Shown here one piece after another: positions 23,397 through 35,567 of a DNA stretch of 64,000 nucleotides (positions are counted from its first letter, which is position 1; every line of letters starts with the position of its first letter). The notes beneath the pieces are model-generated. The model was not told the DNA's origin and ran no database searches. It saw only the letters and a program-made list of their open reading frames with translations. The position numbers were made by a program, and so were the translations under genes. Source of the DNA: Trema orientale (Eukaryota > Streptophyta > Magnoliopsida > Rosales > Cannabaceae); the NCBI GenBank assembly GCA_002914845.1, contig JXTC01000241.1:408066-472065 (forward strand), written 5' to 3'.

Positions 23397-24066
23397 ATAT
23401 GACGTTTGATTGGGGTGAATGAGCTTAGGAATGGAATTGTTATTTCTAAGGAAAGCTCATTTAAGTGTTTAGTTTGATTTTGAAGAGAGTAAAACTCATT
23501 CTATTGGTCATTATAATTCAGCTACATAATCAAAAAGCTTTTCCTAAACTAAATAGGTTGAAAGAACTTTCCATCCATAATTCAAGTGTCCTAAATTATC
23601 CTTCACCTCCTCTCTTCAACTCTCGCTCAGTCCCCTGGCCTGTTCAACATATGCAAACTCTTCAACATATACAGATATATGACATAGACTCTTCAATATA
23701 TGCATATATAATATAGGACATCCAATTTGAACTCGAGCACATTGCTACCAAATTGAAGGGCAGATATATATGTCTTTAAAAATTTTTATTTTTTTTAAAA
23801 AGAATTAATTTCTAATGCAAAAAAATAATAAATAAATGAATCAATTTTTATACCAATTTAACTATTTGTACTAATTTTCTAGTAGTAAGAGTATTTTCCT
23901 CTATATAATATTAATTCCATTCCATTCTATAATAAACTAAATATAGTAATCCTTATTCAGGTACTCATTCCAACATGTCAACCAAATAACTCAATCAAAA
24001 TTTTTTTTTCTGTTCCATTCATACTCTCATTCCATTTATATTTTTGTTTAGCAACCAAATGCTACC
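23397..24066. mobile_element. Possible decayed TIR element
   Basis: The left end (ATGACGTTTGATTGGGGTGA) is an imperfect inverted match to the right end (reverse complement GGTAGCATTTGGTTGC). Sub-terminal GGAATGAG-type words also occur in both orientations. No target duplication was identified and the interior is non-coding. The open frame at 23465-23716 has no support. Confidence 0.4.
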
Positions 24067-25156
24067 TTAATATCTAGGGTGTCTGTTTTTATCGCGGAAC
24101 GGATTTTACAGAAACTCTTTCAATGAATCAATCATAAGTGCTAATTTAGATAGCGAAGAATCGAGATGAGCTATTTAAGAGTTCTAATACATCATTCATG
24201 GAGTTTTTCCTCCAAAATCATTAACATAAATTACCTTTGCTCTAAGATCTTTGAAAGTCTTTTTTATTTTCAAGTTTATGAATTCATTTCCTGATTCTCA
24301 TTATAAAAGGTTTTATGTAGCCCGATTTACTATTACAATTCTTATTTGAGTTTAATAAAATTATTTCCTTAAAAAGATATTTTCCAAATTTGGACTATTA
24401 TGAAACATATTTAGTGAAGTTTCTTTTAAAGAGTATCTTTTGACCTATACATAAATAATACCATTGAGTTTATTTAGTAAACTTTAATTATCAAATAATG
24501 TATGTTATATACAAATTTTAGAACTGTTTCTCCACAAGTGAAAGTTTAGTGAGCCGTCATTCTTTTCTTTTCTTTCTGAGATAATTTAAATTACGTACAA
24601 ACCCCTCAGCATTGAAAGGTCAATATTATTATTTTTTAGTGTTAACATATATTAGGCCAAAACGAATGAATGCATATGAATGGTGAGAGAGTTAGTGGCT
24701 ATAATTTGAGGCTATTGTTGACTGTTGAGTTTGATTCTATACTCTATATTTAGTTTTCTGGTGCCTAACCTCTCTATTTTATAAATCTAATGATAGAAAG
24801 AGAGACAAACGCTCAAGTTGGCAATATAGGTGGTGGTTCGCGAATCTTTTTTCCTCACTACGCCACATGGAGTTTAAAAAGTTGCAAGTTACAGTTATTA
24901 TGTGGGCCTATTCAAACAACTATATCAGTATTATCTATCAATTAAGGTGGCCCTTTGTGGGAGAATTAGAGATTTGGCCCCTTCAGTTGATTGCTGAAAT
25001 AATTCTATTTCACATGCTTTTGTTTAGCCCCTAACTATTTCTTTCTACTATCTAGAAAAAACCTACATAAAAAATAATAAATAAGTTAAAAATAGTCCTG
25101 TATCCGTACGGTGAGTTGTTAATTATTTTTTTTCCCATGCTATTGATAACTTAGAG
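24067..25156. other. AT-rich intergenic DNA, nothing recognised
   Basis: No coding sequence, RNA gene or clear repeat border was seen on either strand. Confidence 0.5.
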
Positions 25157-25303
25157 AAGTGCTAGTTACAATCTCTTTTACACTCTATTGTCTTATTACT
25201 TAATATATTAATTTTACTAAAATATTTCATATATAAATAATATTACAAAACATAATGGAGTTCACATGACAAATAGTAAAACAAGAGAGCTATTAGCACT
25301 CGT
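25157..25303. mobile_element. Short MITE-like inverted-repeat element
   Basis: The left end (AAGTGCTAGTTACAATCTCT, continuing TTTACACTCTATTGTC) is matched by the reverse complement of the right end (GAGTGCTAATAGCTCTCTTG, continuing TTTTACTATTTGTC). This gives arms of about 35 bases in a 147-bp element. No unambiguous target duplication was found. Confidence 0.55.
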
Positions 25304-26381
25304 CATAACTATATTAGTATCTAAACTACTACTAAAGTTTCATTTTGGTCCTCTAAGCTTAAATATGAAATATTTTAATATTTCGACTATTTTCATTTTG
25401 GTCGAAGGACTAAACTAAAAATATTTTAGTCCTTCGACTATCATAATTATTATTTTAGCCCTTCAAGTATCAAAATCATTCATTTTAGTCTTTTGCAATA
25501 GTTTATGCTAATTATATTGTGTTTATATATATAACAAATATAAATTTAGAATTTAGGACTAGAGTAAAACTCTTCTAATAATTTAGGTACCAATAACATT
25601 TTTAATCCTTCTTTGTATTCTTCTTCAGGTAGGCCTTTAGAATTATTTTTTTATTAGGAGTACTTTTCATCATCACTAATTCCTTCCTAGTTCCTACCAT
25701 AGCGAGATTTTTTATTTTATTTTATTTTTCAAGCAGGCTGTTGCATAGCTCACAGGTCTTTCTTATCAAAGACGAGATTTATCAAAAAGCATTTGAAACA
25801 TCAAATAATTTATCAACTTAATTAGCTAACACTTCTTTTACAAATTAACGACCATTATCTCTTATAATTTTAGAACATATCTCATTTGTTTATGGGACAA
25901 GTGCTATTAGTTGTATTTTTTATTTGATCACATAGAGTTTTCATGCAAATCAATTCACGATATTTAAAAAGAACCATAAACTGTTTCACGTCTTAACAGA
26001 GTTGTCACCTCTCTAGTCGTTCCTTTGCACTTTTGTTTTCAGAAACATATTTAATAAAAAAGAAAAGGAAAAAAAAAAAAAAAAGACACCACCAAAGTAC
26101 ATTTTTATTTCGAGATTCATCTAATACAGGTAGTCTAAAATTGTAAATATTCGAATGGGGAAAATTCAATTCAGGATTTGCCCTCATGAAAAAGAAAAGC
26201 CATAACTTCGACCAGTTCAGCAGTTCATATTTACTATAATACTATTCTTTGGTAGCTCTATTTTACGATGTGGTCCAACATGCCTTTTTTTTTTTTTTTT
26301 TAAGTCCCAATATCTCCCTTTTAAGACCTTGAGATTGATTATTTTGTAAGAATATAGTTCTCTTGTTATATATATATATAT
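25304..26381. other. Intergenic DNA with short repeats
   Basis: No gene is seen. Around 25340-25500 the phrase TTTTAGTCCTTCGACTAT and variants recur in both orientations, probably from an old element. A 60-codon minus-strand frame at 26005-26187 runs through an A tract and is not supported. Confidence 0.45.
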
Positions 26382-26627
26382 ATAGGTTGCCAATCTAGTA
26401 GGTATTTTTTTTTTAACCTATGTGTAGGTATTTTTTTTTTAGCTGTTAGATCATCATCTAATAGTGATCCAACGATTATAATGAGGTGTATAAAAAGATT
26501 TGCATCATTAATGTTATTTCTCTCTCCTATTTTTTACAATAAAAAATCTGCACAATAAATTTTCATTGGCCAAAATAATACCTATATGTAGGTTAAAAAA
26601 AAAGACACCTACTGGATTGGTGCCTAT
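26382..26627. mobile_element. MITE with about 50-bp terminal inverted repeats (copy 1)
   Basis: The left arm reads ATAGGTTGCCAATCTAGTAG, then a T run, then AACCTATGTGTAGGTATT. The right arm, reverse-complemented, reads ATAGGCACCAATCCAGTAGG, then T's, then AACCTACATATAGGTATT. The element has inserted into an (AT)n tract, so the target duplication cannot be read. A related left end occurs at 33124. Confidence 0.75.
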
Positions 26628-27720
26628 ATATATATATTAACAAAAATAACTTTTATTTTAGTCCCTTTTAAATCCTATTTAGGTCTTAAATTTTTAAAAT
26701 ATATCATATATTTGGCCCTGAATTATGTTTTTTTATTCATTTCTACACATTCTGTTATCATGAATCATGTTTTTTTTGTTTTAAATGTTTTTCTCCTTTG
26801 TCTATAACAAGATTGTTCAAACTGAGATTATTATTAACAAAATTTTCCATGTGACATTTGAAGATTTAAGGCCCAAAAATGAGACAAACATATAATTCAA
26901 GACCAAGTTTGATACATTATAAACCAGGAACTACATTGAGATTATTTAGGTTATTTACTATGAGCTAAAAATAAGATCATTAAAAAAAATGTTCTGAAAT
27001 TATCGTTGGGCAAGTGTGAGCTTCTCAAGGAGATTTTGGTCAATTACTACAAATTATTGTATTTTTTTTTTCTTTGAAATATATTTATTGTAACATTATT
27101 GTCATAATACTAATAGTTGATTATTATTACTATTGGTTGAAGATTTGCTTGGGTCATTTATTAGAATTTCTGACAATTCTCTTTCACCCTTAACCGTTTC
27201 TCTGTCTCTCTTGCTGTTGTGGTCGTTATTATCATGTCCTCCTCTTTTTACTCCACACAATATCTGGCTCATTCATTAATTTCATCAATCTGACGTAGTA
27301 GGGAAAAAGAAATTTAAAAATTAAAAAAGGGACAGACAATTGTCTAGTTGGGTCATTTTCTTTCGGGTGTCTTTATCCCTATTTTGCTCCTTTTCCTTTT
27401 GGAGTCTTTGGAGTGAATAATTATGGCATTGAGAGTTTCAATCTCCTGCCCCCTATTGTAGTCTGTCTTTTTCGATTGACAGGGCCAGAAATCTCGAGAA
27501 TGATTCTTATAATTTGCTGGTACCTAAAAAATAATAATTGGGTTATTTCAAAAAATAAAGTTCATTAAGGAGAAGAAAGAAAGTCGTAGGTTTTAATTTT
27601 TGGTTTTTTATTTTTCTATTCCAATCCACATTTGGATAATAATTTTTACATTTAATCATCATAACAAATTATCAAGAATTAAATGCTATGCATTTATAGT
27701 GATAATAATACTTTTTTTTC

Positions 27721-28081
27721 GGAATATTATCACTTTTATATCATGTATTTTGACACTTTAATCAAACTATATTTTGTATTTTTGTTATTATCAACATTGA
27801 CTTTTAGATTTGAAATTTATTATAAATTTATAATTTGACACCAATTTAGATCAGTTAATTTACTAAGTTGTAATTTAAAAAAATTAAAAATAAACTATAT
27901 AAAAACTAATCTGAGAATAAGTTTATTAAATTATCTTGGTAAATTAACTGCTCTAAATTAGTATTATGGTATAATTTTGTAATAAATATTAAATGTAAAG
28001 GTCAATGTTGACAATAATCAAAACAGAAAATATAATTCGAACAAAATGTAAAAGTTCAGGGTATAAAAATGATACTATTCC
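27721..28081. mobile_element. Foldback MITE, MULE-like family (copy 1)
   Basis: The ends are GGAATATTATCACTTTTA and, reverse-complemented, GGAATAGTATCATTTTTA. The inverted similarity runs almost to the centre, so a transcript would fold into a hairpin with arms of roughly 170 bases. Inner words shared with the 63.4 kb copy include TTATTATCAACATTGA, TTGACACCAATTTAGA-type words and TTAATTTACTAAG. The flanks are T runs, so the duplication is ambiguous. Non-coding. Confidence 0.8.
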
Positions 28082-30882
28082 TTTTTTTTTTTTATGGTGG
28101 AAAAAAGGAATATATTATTATAGTTAAATAGTTATATATAAACTTATTTGCTTGTGTAGAAATTCCTATCAAATGAGCTTGTCATCCACTCTTAAAAGTA
28201 GATCTTGCTAAACTAATATATCTTTATTTAACATTGCCATAGAGAACAAGCCGCTATGACCTTTTCTGCAAATTAGGATATGACATTTTCTTACATGATT
28301 TTGTAATTTAGACCATTTGATTGCTCTTAAAGTAACAAGTTAAAATGAAATAATGGTATTTATTTGGGTTTTTAATGTTTTCATCCTATGAAGCAAAAGA
28401 TAACAGCTAGAAAATGTTGGCGCCACTTGTTTTGTCTAGGAATATCCAATTAATACCATTGGAAACGTAATTGAGAGACTAGCAAACCTTAAAAATCAAA
28501 TGCTCAATCCGAGTTTTGGCATATGCAACCAAATTATATTTGTACCAATCAATCACATGACTAGCTCGTACGCCCACCCCAGTCTCTTATCATACATGAC
28601 TTTGTATATCCTTCCAAACCAAATAATAGTTATTATTAATAACAATAAAAGCAAAAGCGATCTACAAGCATTATCAGTGAGTACTGTGCTATTAGTCTAG
28701 TAGTTTATTTTATTTATTTATTTTCTAGAAAGACTAGTAGTCTCTTTTGGTTCAATTTGTAATGTTCCCGCGTACCCTTGACCTAGCTAGCTACTTCTAT
28801 ATTGTTTTGGAAACGAAAATAATACACATGGAAATGCTGATCTACAGTGATACTTCTCAAATTAACTTTCTCACATTCCTATAAGAACATTATGATTATA
28901 GTTGTTGCAGAAACTGTTTTTCATGAAAGAAAAAGAAGAATATCCCTCAATTATCAGCTGGGATCTTCCACAAAGTCGCCAACACTTTAGGCTTTTCAAC
29001 AAAATGGTAGGGCAGTGTGTATATTCTTTCTTTCATCGATATTCATAATCCCCTTTTATCTGACCTTTCAAATACTCTGTCTTCCATTGATTTTGGTACA
29101 TATTAATTTTATCTTTCTCTTTCACATTGAATTAGGAGTTCTAAATTTTGGATTCATTTAGGTTAACGATCTTGTTGGCACTAAAAATTCAAATCGCCAT
29201 TTGAAAGTCGATAGTGTCGAATGTTATACTATTAACAACATTATTGGATACGAATGAGTCACTTGAATGCTCACAATTGAATGCAAAGAGTGGTTTGAGA
29301 AGTAGTAGTAAGAAAGTGAAAGTGATTGTTGAGACTTAAGACTATCACCTCAATATCTGACTCGCTTTTCACATACAGATAGCTTTTATTATTCACTTAA
29401 AAGAAGACATCAGTTTATGCGCTTAGTATATACATGATGAAGGACCCATATCTCCCGCATGTGACTGCGGTTTAGTACTGTTCCATTTCTTGCTTCCCAT
29501 ATATGTACTTTACCAATTACCACTGACTTTACGGTAGTCCATAGTTAGTAAAAATCAATATAAATTGTATAATATTCATCCTCAGTGTTAATTATTCCCT
29601 TTTACTTTAACTGAAGATTAATGCTATACAACAATACTGTAACGTGTTTTTTATTTTATTATTTTAAAAGAAAAGGTACTCCTCTAACATGCAAATGGCA
29701 CGTGCCTTTCAAGGGGGCAAAATTTTGTCGCATTCCCCAAGTGAAAGGACACAATAAATACGTTTACTTGTGAATAAAGGTACAAAAATGCATTACAAAT
29801 ATCTCAGGTTCACATGAAGTATGCAATATGCTTGTTGTTGTAATTATGTTTCTCGATATTACTAATAAATAACATTTTATTTCGCGCCCAGAAAAATAAA
29901 TAAAACAAGGTTACTGACCTTTATATTACCAATAACCAATGTCTGCAGACTTTAAGCGTTTTGATTCGTTTTCAGGTCAAATATTATTATCAAGATTTAA
30001 ACAGGTCTAGCGTACTTGAATAAACAATTATTACTTTATCCACGTTCAGGGCACGTGTTGTGTACAACAAAAAGTGTTCCAATATGCAAAAGCAAAATGG
30101 TGGGGTTTAGGGGATTGAATTGGGAACAGAACCTTATTGTAGCCTGAAAAAAACAAGGGAAGAAAAGAAGAAGAAAAAAACTTTATATTATGATTTATAT
30201 ATACAAAAGAGAGAGTACAAGACCATAACCATTAACTCTGGTGAGGTACATTGATGGTAGCATAATTATTTGTAGAAACATATCAACAGCTTTTTTTTAT
30301 CTTCTGCTCTATATGATGGTCATAAATCATATGAATCAACAATTTCATCATCAGATTCAGACTTATTTTGGGGGTTGATTTCTCAAAGGAGTACCTACTC
30401 ATCACAAGATTAATTGATCATATATGTGGTACCAAATAATTGCAGGGGACAAAATATTTGTGTAATTAGTAGCTTCCTGTTTTGGTTACTGTTTCTCATG
30501 TGCGTGATGAGCCAATTATTCAACAAGAGTTGGCTAAGGCACATTGGATTCTTTTTGGAAATTAATGAATCCCATTTTAATTTCTTCCATGAAAGAGAGA
30601 GAAAAAGGGATGAGGATACTCCCCTATTAGTAACTATAATAATGATAAAGATAATAATACAAATAAAAGCATAATTACTCTTACTTCTACATAGGAGACT
30701 AAGGAGAGTGTCAAGTGCATGAATCATTGCAAACGCCGAGGTTAACCAAATTCTACTTATCAAATTAAAAGAAAGATATATATATATATATATACACACA
30801 TAAGGGAAAAAATATATATACATATATATATAACCAAATTATTGAGCTTTGTCGCCAATTTACTTATCAAATGATGATTTTT
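28082..30882. other. Intergenic DNA, nothing recognised
   Basis: Read in both directions without finding a gene, a known microRNA sequence or a clear transposon border. Open frames at 28500-28700 and 30410-30823 are AT-rich and unsupported. (TA)n tracts lie at about 30777-30794 and 30816-30832. Confidence 0.45.
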
Positions 30883-31145
30883 TTGGGACTTATAGCAAAA
30901 TGACAAAATTTTGGACTCATTTTAAGCAAATATTTATTTTTCAAATGTCATAGCAAAAAGACCGGTATATTAGTGTATATATATATATATATCAAGTATC
31001 AAATATGATGACCTAGTATAAAAACTAATATACTTACTACATAAAATAAAACTAGTATGTAAGTAGATATATTAAGTGTACAAATATACTATAATGCTAT
31101 TTAGCTATAAAAAGAGAAAAGTAGACATTTATTAAAATGGAATAT
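30883..31145. repeat. Dispersed repeat, copy 1 (related copy near 48.7 kb)
   Basis: Shares an ordered series of words with 48704-48975: TTATAGCAAAATGAC/TTATAAAAATATGACC, AAATTTTGG, TTTAAG(C/T)AAATAT, TCAAATGT(C/T)ATAGCAAAA, CCGGTATAT, CTA(A/C)GTGTA-type words and TTTAGCTATAAAA. It is non-coding and its class is unknown. Confidence 0.65.
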
Positions 31146-31891
31146 GAAAAAAACGACACACACTCTAATTTTCCTTTTTTTCTTTAAATATTAAAGATTT
31201 AATAACCTAATAATCAAGATCATCAAGGACGTCAATAAAACGAGCAATGATACGGAAGCAGATCTCATGCCCATTTTTCTTTGTTTTATTCTCTATTTAT
31301 TCAACTTTTATTTCCAAAGGCATCATTCATTAGAGTAATTACAAAATATAAAATAATTGACCTATGTTAAGTGTTTTTTAATCAAATATATTAAATTCTA
31401 ATTGAAGGGACAGAGAAATAGACAAAGAAAATTAGATGTTTGATTTGGGTCCCAACGACATAGCTGTACTGTCAATATTGAGTTTTGTCCGTGTAGCACA
31501 AATCAGTTGATTCCATGTTAAGATAGGCTGTCAATGCCATTAAAGAAATTACAATTATAAAAGACTCATTATAACAAATAAGTTAACAAAATTAAATTAA
31601 GAAACTAACAATTTAGATGCATGTAAAATGCTAGATTAGTATTCACTGAAACTGGATGCACGCATGACAATATTATTCCCTTTTTAAATTACTTAGGAAG
31701 GCTATATAGTGACTGAGATCCTTATTGCTTGCATTGACGAACGTACCATATAGCAAAGAGAATTTCAACACAAATGTGCAGTGTTTATATAATAACATAA
31801 TCAATACATTTATGAGGTAGCAATATTGGTCTTAAATGCAATTAAATGAAAATTTTCAGCATTGCGCTACTCAAGGTACTCTCAGTCTCAG
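31146..31891. other. Intergenic DNA, nothing recognised
   Basis: AT-rich, with no coding or structural signal seen. Confidence 0.45.
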
Positions 31892-32009
31892 CCCGTTGGC
31901 ATATATAATTCATAACTTGTTAAATTTACGAAATCAGTTATTACAAAAGGCCCGTTGGCATATATAATTCATAACTTGTTAAATTTACGAAATCAGTTAT
32001 TACAAAAGG
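31892..32009. repeat. 59-bp perfect tandem duplication
   Basis: Positions 31892-31950 and 31951-32009 carry the same 59-base unit, starting CCCGTTGGCATATATAATTC and ending TTATTACAAAAGG. No difference was seen, which implies a very recent duplication or an assembly artefact. Confidence 0.92.
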
Positions 32010-33123
32010 CTACGTCCACCAACTTTGCCTTGAAAGCGACCAATCATCACGTTCGTCTCAATTTATTGAGGCCGTTAACTTCTATCATAATTTGTGTATA
32101 TGTGAATATCAAATAATATTACAAATCATATTACAATGAAATTGTAACAATGGGACGGAATAAGGGTACGTACACATCCATAAAATTTTGTTTACATGTA
32201 ATGTGTTGTCAGTTTGATCCGACCTTAATGGGGCAGTTTTTTCTCAATATAAATGGTTTGCACTTCGCGGTGATGGGAGCACTGAGCAGAATGGGGAATA
32301 CATGCCTCGCCCCAAACCCCGCCAAGAATTTTTTTTAGGTTTTAAACTGACATGGCTGAGTGGCCAGTTCATTTCCCGCAACCATAAATCTTTAATTTTA
32401 CCTTTATTTATCGTCTTTTTCAACCATTGAGTTGAGTTATTGCATTTACCATAATTATCATTTTTGTAACTAGATTTCGCCGTTGGATAAGAGATCACGA
32501 AGGGAAAGAAGAGATGGAGGAGACAGGGAGGCTAGATGAGAAGAGATAGAAGAGTGGGAGAAAAAGTTTGAAGAGTGGGAAGAAAAATAGGAGTGAGATT
32601 GAGGATATGGAGAAAAATGGGAGGAATATAAAGTTTACATTGAGGAAAAAAAAATTAAAATTGAAAATTCGCTTATGGAGGGGGAAAAAAATGGTTGGAG
32701 CTGAAATTTTCTCAGAGAAAAAGAACAGTAAAATGGAGAGAGTTTAAAATCGACGTGTTATGTTTTGCATACCCGTCAGTTACATAACATCCTATTTTTT
32801 TCTTCGTTTAAAAAATTGACGAGAAAAAGATTTTAACCGATGATAATAGATGGTCCCTACCTCATTGATCGTGTTGCGCGACAATTGTGGTAGTGTGACG
32901 TGCTATTGACTATATTGTAGTGGTGCAACATATTTATTGAATATTGGAGACAAAAATATTGTTTTTTTTTTTTTTTTGGATACAAATGTAAATGTTGGCT
33001 TTAGAGATGTATGGATTATATGGAGGTCTTTTTAAAATTATTTTTCGATTTCACTTGCACGTCTACACGTTCTCTTCTTTAGGTATTAATATGTTTCAAT
33101 TTTCGAATTCAAAATATATATAC
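32010..33123. other. Intergenic DNA, nothing recognised
   Basis: Contains a purine-rich stretch (about 32500-32740, GAAGAGTGGGAGAAAAA-like words repeated) but no gene was found. Confidence 0.4.
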
Positions 33124-33330
33124 AGAGGTTGCCAATCCGGTAGGTTTTTTTTTAAACTTATTTATAGGTATTTTTTTTCATTGTTAGATCATAGATCCAA
33201 CGGTTACCACAATTTGAGTAGTTGAAAAAAATAATAATAAAAATAAATATCTATTATTAAATACTTTTCTCTATCCTCTTTTTACTATGTACGTGACCAA
33301 TTTTAATAACGTGCGTGACCAATTTTAATT
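33124..33330. mobile_element. Partial or diverged copy of the 26.4 kb MITE
   Basis: Begins AGGTTGCCAATCCGGTAGGT followed by a T run and TTATAGGTATTTTTTTT, matching the left arm of the element at 26382. Shared interior words are GTTAGATCAT and GATCCAACG. No matching right-hand inverted end was found, so the 3' border is a guess. Confidence 0.6.
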
Positions 33331-35044
33331 GGTGCTCATATGTATCTATATCTTTTTTTTAAACACATCTTATTAATTTCTCAATTTCCATCTACCCGAA
33401 AAGGATATCAGTCTCTAGTATATTGTTTTTTTCTTTTTTACTTTTTTCTTTTGGCTTAATAATCATTTGTATCTGGTAATATAAATATTTTCATAAATTT
33501 TAATCTATTTAGATTTCTTCTCACCTGAATCTAAATTTGTGTGAGTTTCTTTTGTTTTCTTATTTATGTGTGATTTTCTTCAAGATTTGAGTTTCTTGGG
33601 ATTCACTTATTTTAAACAACTTATTATGTTTAAGTTTGATTTATGTAGAAAATTTGTAACAATATTAGTCGAAAGAGCCAATTTGAGTGGTAGATAATTA
33701 AGTAGATTCAATAGAGCTGAAAACATATCTCGCATGTTAACGTTTTACTTATCTCTCTTGTAGAGTTGCATACTCGTCCTCAACATCTTGTGCACGTTTT
33801 TGTTTTCTCTGTGATCAGCAAACTTGTTTCAAGAATTGCTTATTATCATGGGTTACATGTAATTTGATATTTGATTTCTGTGTTATTTAAATTCATTATT
33901 CCAATCAGATTTGGAAAAAGTAAGGATATTTCTGTCAAGAAGAAAAAAGGAACGCATATCTTTACACATTACCTTTCTTTAAGCCACTGCAAAATACCCC
34001 CTTGCAATTTACAATTAATGTACCTTAACAGTTGATACAGTTGTTCTCTCTCTTCACTCAAGGAAAAAAGAATGTGCGTTTTGGCTTCTAACACTGCAAT
34101 TATATGCACTCGAAACAATTTTGGTTTCAATGCCAGTGAGGGGCCAATAATAAGTGCATGCATATGGGTGATTGGTGGTCAACTTTTTTTTTTTTTTTAA
34201 TTCCCTGAGAAAGAAAACAATACAATGGAACTAAAACAAAAAGTAAAGGAAGAAAAAAAATCATAATCAAACCCCAAAAATGGAAAAATTAAGCGTTAAT
34301 CTTGTTTTTAATCTTTAAATGAATAACCCAAATTTCATTTTAATTCTTGACTTTTAAAATGTTTTAGGTTTAGCCTCTAAAACTATATATATTTTTGTTT
34401 CAGTGTAATTGGTGAACCTTCAAATATCACATTATATTACCTCTAATCGTTATTATTTTATCAAGTTCAATCACTAATTTATAACATGATTGATCAAACT
34501 TAGACTACTAACAAAAATTGAGGAGATAAGAAAATTCAGGATAGCAAAATATGAAACTTAAATTTGAGTTATTCTTCAAGAATAAAAAATAAGATTAACA
34601 AAAAAAGTTAATTGCTAAAACTCGTTAACTAAATATGAAAAAAGGTAACCGTAGAAAGTTATGTCATTGTATAAATTTTTATTAATTTTGTAATATATCA
34701 ATTCAAAGGAGAAAAGAGCTAGTCAATTCCTACGTCATTTGGGGACAACATATATGTAAACCTCTTACCAATTTCCTTACTATTATAGCTAGTTTACCGA
34801 ACAGCAAACTTAAACTATGCGTGCTGGTTAAAGCAACCAAGAAGAGGCGTAAAAAGATTCAAAAATAATGCATATATATAAGAAAGTGAAAACGACATGG
34901 TATTATGACATTAAATTCTTGGTTGGTACAAATATTCTTGCAATCATGGCCTTTGACCCCCTCTCCTCCCTATTTGTCACTTTATCCTTGTGACGAATAT
35001 AACCTTAGCTACACAGTGGACAAGTCATTCAAAATAAAGAAGAG
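33331..35044. other. Intergenic DNA, nothing recognised
   Basis: AT-rich. No gene, RNA or clear element border was seen on either strand. Confidence 0.45.
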
Positions 35045-35567
35045 TTAATTATATTTGTATACTGTATTTGAGAGTTTGTTTAGTTTATACATTACGTTTT
35101 GATTATTATCAACGTTTATAATCAAATTTAGACCTTATAATAAATTTATACTCTCTTAGATTAAACATCAATTTTGACCAATGTGTATACCAAAATATCT
35201 TTTAAAGTTAAAATATATGTTTGAAAAAAGTTTAAATTTTAAACTTATATATAATTAACAAATATGTTTATAAATAATATTTAATATTTATAGATTTTTG
35301 CCTTTTTTAAATTATTTTTGTTAATATTTGTTCTTTTGACAATTAACTTTAATTAGTTTTAAATTTAAGTTAAGTGTTAAAATAAATATGTTAGAGTTTA
35401 AAAGGATGTTTTAGTAAACTCAGTGGTCAAAACTAGTATTTGAACTAAAGAGGTTATAAATTTGTTACAAGTTTCAAATTCAATATCAGTAATAACTAAA
35501 ACACAAGTTATAAATTAAACAAATAGTTAAAACACAAGGAAACACAAGGTATAAAAATATAATTAAC
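35045..35567. mobile_element. Foldback MITE related to the 27.7 and 63.4 kb elements
   Basis: The left end is TTAATTATATTTGTATAC. The right end, reverse-complemented, is GTTAATTATATTTTTATACC. The arms share TTTTGATTATTATCAACGTT/TTTTAGTTATTACTGATATT and ATAAATTTATA words with each other and with the other two family members. It is longer than its relatives because of an AT-rich centre. No clear target duplication was found. Confidence 0.6.

Noticed and set aside
30410-30823. Minus-strand open frame of 137 codons
   Set aside because: It is built from AT-rich DNA including (TA)n tracts; the peptide is Ile/Tyr-rich and unlike any known protein.
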